Shown: one piece after another, positions 5,181 through 7,653 of the stretch | Layout of the letters: every line of letters begins with the position of its first letter | How positions within the stretch are numbered: the first letter of the stretch is position 1 | NCBI GenBank assembly: GCA_910586635.1 | Contig: CAJUJA010000018.1 | Span: 2,734 to 10,386 of the forward strand | Direction: 5' to 3' | Origin: an uncultured Bacilli bacterium | GTDB taxonomy: Bacteria > Bacillota_I > Bacilli_A > RF39 > UBA660 | DNA: 7,653 nucleotides | Made by a program: the position numbers and the translations under genes | Notes under the pieces: model-generated | What the model was told of the DNA's origin: nothing | Seen by the model: the letters and a program-made list of their open reading frames with translations, nothing else | The model's database searches: none

Positions 5181-7019
5181 CTACCTATTTTTAATTTTTA
5201 TAGGTTGTTGCTGTTGATCCCATGATTCATATATATCCCCATTTGGTGCCATAGACAGATCAAAACATCTTTTTGGAGATACATGCCATTTTTTTAAAAT
5301 TTCTTTCGGATCCTTATACTCTTTCATTGAAATGTTGATGTTTTTATCTAAACTATGTGCCAGGTGTAGTTCGTATCCAGAGGTTGAATAAATAGGTTTA
5401 GATATGGTGAAGCCCACCATATCTAAGTATGCTAGCATACTTGTGATTTCTTCTTCGTCAATTGTTTCTACTTGACCTATTGTATTTTCAAAATTTTCTT
5501 CTTGATGTAGGGTCTGAAATAATACATCGTGATATCCTAGTTCCTGAGCGAATTTAATATAGTCAATCATTTTATCTTTGGTATCTATCCCACCTTTAAA
5601 ACAAGTACAACATAGAATGCTTTTTTTATATCTGAATTCATTTATATCTGCTAATTCGTCTGCTGTTAATATGGTGTGTTTTTCATCCCCAAAAATAGCT
5701 CTATTTTCATCATCATCAATAGCATGGCGACTCATATATAATTTATATTCTGTTATTAAAGATTTATAGTCTGAAACAGATAAAGATCCATTAGTGATAA
5801 CACTAAATTTATTGGAAGAATAACCCTTCATAACCTTTTGTTTTAATCTCTTTAAATCATCTAATAACAAAGTTGGCTCTCCTCCACCGATTACAATATT
5901 ATTAATATTATCATAGACTACTTTTAAATTTTTTATAATATTATCATAGTTATATTTTTGTTTTTCTAATCCTAGATTACGACAAAACTTACATTTCATA
6001 TTACAAATTCGTTTTAACTCTACATATAGATTTGTTTGAAAGGTTATTTCACTATTTGACATTCGGGATCTACTATGATTATCCCAATTATGAATAGTAA
6101 TCGGAATTTGAACCTCATCTATATTACATTCTCTACTAAATAAACCACTAATTTTTCTATCTTTATCCCCTAGTTCTTCAATTATATTAATATCAAATGG
6201 TAACTGTAGTCTTTTAAAGTTACATTCTTCAAAATAAAATTGTAATAATAATTTGGGTGGCAAATATGATAAATCTAGCTTATCAAAACTCTTATCTGTA
6301 ATCTCTCCTAAAAAGAATTGTTCTTCTTCTATTATATTTTTTAGGTATGGCTTCATCATGTTATAAAATCTCTTTAAGTATCCCTGTTTATCATACTCTA
6401 TTATCTTTTTTGCGTACTCCACTCTATCATCATAATCTTTTGCAGTATAAAACTGATCTCTAGTAACACTTAAATACTCCTTTATTAATTCCATTATTTT
6501 TCCTGAAGATACTTTGAAATCTGGATTTTTTCTAAGAAATTCAATATCGATATCAATATAATCCCAATATTCCCTTTCTTTCTTACTATAGGAAGTGGGA
6601 AGTGTAACTCCAAATAGTTTATTTTTCCCATAATTATAATATATATAATCGCAAAATTTAGGATTAGTAAAATCTATATTTAAGCCTGTATTTTTAAAAT
6701 TGCATTCCTGAATCATCAATCTAAAAAAATCTGAATCCTCCAAATATGATAAGTCACAACCCTCAAAGTTGCAACCTGTTATATCTCTATATTGGTATTT
6801 TGGAATATCCTTTTCAAAATCATACACATAAAAGGTTTTCAAATCATCTGGATAAAACTTGATATTAGTCCCTCTAAAGTTTGTATTTTTAAAATTGGCT
6901 CCTACCCAAGCTTCTGGTTTAATATGAGATAGATCTAACTTCGATAAGTCAGCATCTGTAAAGTCATCTACTAGTCTTGTGGCTCCATCAAAAATCTGAT
7001 TGATATTTTCATAAATCAT
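5181..7019 (-). CDS. Pentapeptide-repeat / radical SAM fusion protein
   Basis: A 612-aa two-part protein. Residues about 20-115 and 240-307 hold pentapeptide-like repeats (ADLSKLDLS at 23-31, ANFKNTNFRG at 41-50, CNFEGCDLS at 83-91, ECNFK at 105-109 and 265-269), split by a charged, probably helical region (about 145-235). The C-terminal half is a radical SAM domain: CNMKCKFC at 339-346 supplies the three Cys ligands of the [4Fe-4S] cluster, IGGGEPT at 377-383 is the SAM-binding GGE motif, and ITNGS at 408-412 fits the family's next strand. CCTC at 470-473 and Cys585 before APNGDIY (591-597) resemble a reduced Twitch/SPASM end, without the full set of cysteines. The enzyme class is well supported; the reaction and substrate are unknown. 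Peptide or RiPP modification is one possibility, but no precursor gene is seen. It has its own promoter. Confidence 0.9.
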   Translation of the reverse strand: MIYENINQIFDGATRLVDDFTDADLSKLDLSHIKPEAWVGANFKNTNFRGTNIKFYPDDLKTFYVYDFEKDIPKYQYRDITGCNFEGCDLSYLEDSDFFRLMIQECNFKNTGLNIDFTNPKFCDYIYYNYGKNKLFGVTLPTSYSKKEREYWDYIDIDIEFLRKNPDFKVSSGKIMELIKEYLSVTRDQFYTAKDYDDRVEYAKKIIEYDKQGYLKRFYNMMKPYLKNIIEEEQFFLGEITDKSFDKLDLSYLPPKLLLQFYFEECNFKRLQLPFDINIIEELGDKDRKISGLFSRECNIDEVQIPITIHNWDNHSRSRMSNSEITFQTNLYVELKRICNMKCKFCRNLGLEKQKYNYDNIIKNLKVVYDNINNIVIGGGEPTLLLDDLKRLKQKVMKGYSSNKFSVITNGSLSVSDYKSLITEYKLYMSRHAIDDDENRAIFGDEKHTILTADELADINEFRYKKSILCCTCFKGGIDTKDKMIDYIKFAQELGYHDVLFQTLHQEENFENTIGQVETIDEEEITSMLAYLDMVGFTISKPIYSTSGYELHLAHSLDKNINISMKEYKDPKEILKKWHVSPKRCFDLSMAPNGDIYESWDQQQQPIKIKNR

Positions 7020-7027
7020 AAAAAAAA

Positions 7028-7036
7028 CACCCCTTT
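7028..7036 (-). promoter_or_regulatory. Ribosome binding site of the pentapeptide/radical SAM gene
   Basis: The minus strand reads AAAGGGGTG, followed by eight T and then the ATG at 7019. The site is near 16S complementarity and well placed for this start. The T8 spacer is unusual. Confidence 0.7.
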
Positions 7037-7049
7037 ATAAAGTGGCATT

Positions 7050-7078
7050 ATTATAACATAGTAATTACTATTTGTAAA
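7050..7078 (-). promoter_or_regulatory. Strong SigA-type promoter of the pentapeptide/radical SAM gene
   Basis: The minus strand has -35 TTTACA (7078-7073), a 17-bp spacer, and -10 TATAAT (7055-7050) preceded by TGT, an extended -10. The predicted start near 7043 gives a leader of about 24 bases holding the ribosome binding site. The -35 begins 13 bases after the upstream MBL-fold gene's stop. No terminator lies between, so read-through from that gene is also possible. Confidence 0.85.
7058..7071. promoter_or_regulatory. Perfect 14-bp palindrome in the promoter spacer, candidate operator
   Basis: ATAGTAATTACTAT equals its own reverse complement. It sits wholly between the -35 and -10 and touches the extended -10, where a bound dimer would block RNA polymerase. 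The GT...AC symmetry resembles sites of small dimeric repressors such as the GntR or MarR families, but no regulator gene is in the window and I cannot name the factor. Confidence 0.55.
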
Positions 7079-7090
7079 GATTTTATTCTG

Positions 7091-7618
7091 CTAACTTTCA
7101 AAATAAGGATTATTTCTTTTTTCATATCCTAAAGTCGTGGAGTCTCCATGCCCATTATAAAGAATAATACTATCATCATATTTTTTTATCATTTCAATAC
7201 TCTTTTTCATCTCCTGAATATCACCTGTTGGAAGATCACATCTACCAATACCATCCTTAAAAATAAAGTCTCCCACAAACATAGAATTAATCTCTTTAAA
7301 ATAAAAACTAATAGAGTCACTAGAATGTCCAGGAGTTTTGATACAACTAAAGCAAAAGTCTCCAAGTGTATATTCTTGCTCTTGGGTATTACTCTTTTTA
7401 AATATTTTAACACCTCTTTTTGACAGAAAATGTCTTAATGCACCCACATGATCAAAATGAGAATGAGTAAGCAGTACCCCTAATACTTTACAGTCTCCTA
7501 TTACTTCTTGAATCTTAGGATAATCATCTCCTGGATCAATTACTAAACAGGTTTTATTTTTTATTAAAACATAACAATTTTCTTCTAGAGAACCTACTAC
7601 TATCGTTTTTATTTCCAT
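7091..7618 (-). CDS. Metallo-beta-lactamase-fold hydrolase, glyoxalase-II-like
   Basis: Cytoplasmic zinc-dependent hydrolase of the group often annotated as hydroxyacylglutathione hydrolase-like (compare B. subtilis YqgX). All dinuclear metal ligands are visible: THSHFDH at 51-57 (His52, His54, Asp56, His57), His98 in TPGHSSDS, Asp117 in VGDFIF, and His157 in NGHGDST. GIGRCDLPTGD (123-133) and the closing NNPYF (169-173) also fit this subgroup. At 175 aa it is shorter than the usual 200-210, mainly between the first motif and His98. It lacks the C-terminal glutathione-binding domain of true glyoxalase II, so the substrate is uncertain; a small thioester is a reasonable guess. The ATG is supported by GGTGAT just upstream. 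Its promoter is probably beyond the window edge. No functional link to the next gene is evident. Confidence 0.92.
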   Translation of the reverse strand: MEIKTIVVGSLEENCYVLIKNKTCLVIDPGDDYPKIQEVIGDCKVLGVLLTHSHFDHVGALRHFLSKRGVKIFKKSNTQEQEYTLGDFCFSCIKTPGHSSDSISFYFKEINSMFVGDFIFKDGIGRCDLPTGDIQEMKKSIEMIKKYDDSIILYNGHGDSTTLGYEKRNNPYFES

Positions 7619-7621
7619 ATT

Positions 7622-7627
7622 ATCACC
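7622..7627 (-). promoter_or_regulatory. Ribosome binding site of the MBL-fold hydrolase gene
   Basis: The minus strand reads GGTGAT, then AAT, then ATG. Motif and 3-base gap match the site in front of spoIIGA. Confidence 0.6.
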
Positions 7628-7653
7628 AATTAAATACTATCATATTTTTTTTT

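Noticed and set aside
5165..5182. Hairpin AGAAGTT-TTGG-AACTTTT right after the radical SAM gene
   Set aside because: The stem is about seven AT-rich pairs including a G-T wobble, with only a short T run. It is too weak to call a terminator and overlaps the candidate promoter of the next gene.
5578..5769. Plus-strand open frame inside the radical SAM gene
   Set aside because: It is antisense to a well-supported enzyme domain and has no recognisable content.
5181..7019. A RiPP cluster with a precursor peptide beside the radical SAM gene
   Set aside because: The flanking gaps (5127-5180 and 7020-7090) are too short for a precursor gene, and the neighbouring 104-aa protein is membrane-like, not a leader-core peptide.
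7148..7423. Open frames on both strands (7148-7423 plus, 7207-7413 minus) inside the MBL-fold gene
   Set aside because: They overlap a gene with every catalytic ligand intact in another frame; both are shadows.
7639..7644. TATGAT upstream of the MBL-fold gene as a -10
   Set aside because: The -35 region would be outside the window and the adjacent A-run gives no specificity, so it cannot be judged.

Overview
The window is AT-rich DNA with seven protein genes, all on the minus strand, so they read from the right end to the left. The standard bacterial code applies: UGA ends spoIIGA and tdk, both in 4-base ATGA overlaps, and Trp is TGG, so a UGA=Trp mycoplasma code is excluded. Low G+C, a spoIIGA-sigE pair, PPi-dependent pyruvate,phosphate dikinase and a radical SAM enzyme point to an anaerobic, endospore-forming Bacillota. 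A gut-type lineage such as Erysipelotrichia or an RF39-like Bacilli group is my best guess, but the sequence does not prove it.

Layout in transcription order. (1) 7618-7091: a short glyoxalase-II-like metallo-beta-lactamase-fold hydrolase. (2) 7078-7028: a near-consensus extended -10 SigA promoter whose spacer carries a perfect 14-bp palindrome, then a Shine-Dalgarno sequence. (3) 7019-5181: a 612-aa protein joining an N-terminal pentapeptide-repeat region to a C-terminal radical SAM domain. (4) 5163-5155: a second, weaker extended -10. (5) 5126-4812: a 104-aa multi-pass membrane protein of unknown role with a GTG start. (6) 4790-4766: an intrinsic terminator. (7) 4739-12: spoIIGA, sigE, tdk and ppdK, tightly packed with two ATGA overlaps and one 35-base gap.

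How the genes work together. SpoIIGA is the membrane aspartic protease that activates pro-sigma-E, the first mother-cell sigma factor of sporulation, and both proteins keep their key features here. In Bacillus and Clostridium the next gene is usually sigG; here it is followed by thymidine kinase and PPDK with no visible terminator or good promoter between. The most novel-looking item is the promoter-operator plus pentapeptide-repeat/radical SAM gene. Its substrate is unknown and no precursor-peptide gene is visible beside it. There are no RNA genes, CRISPR arrays, insertion sequences or gene-free stretches over 300 bases.
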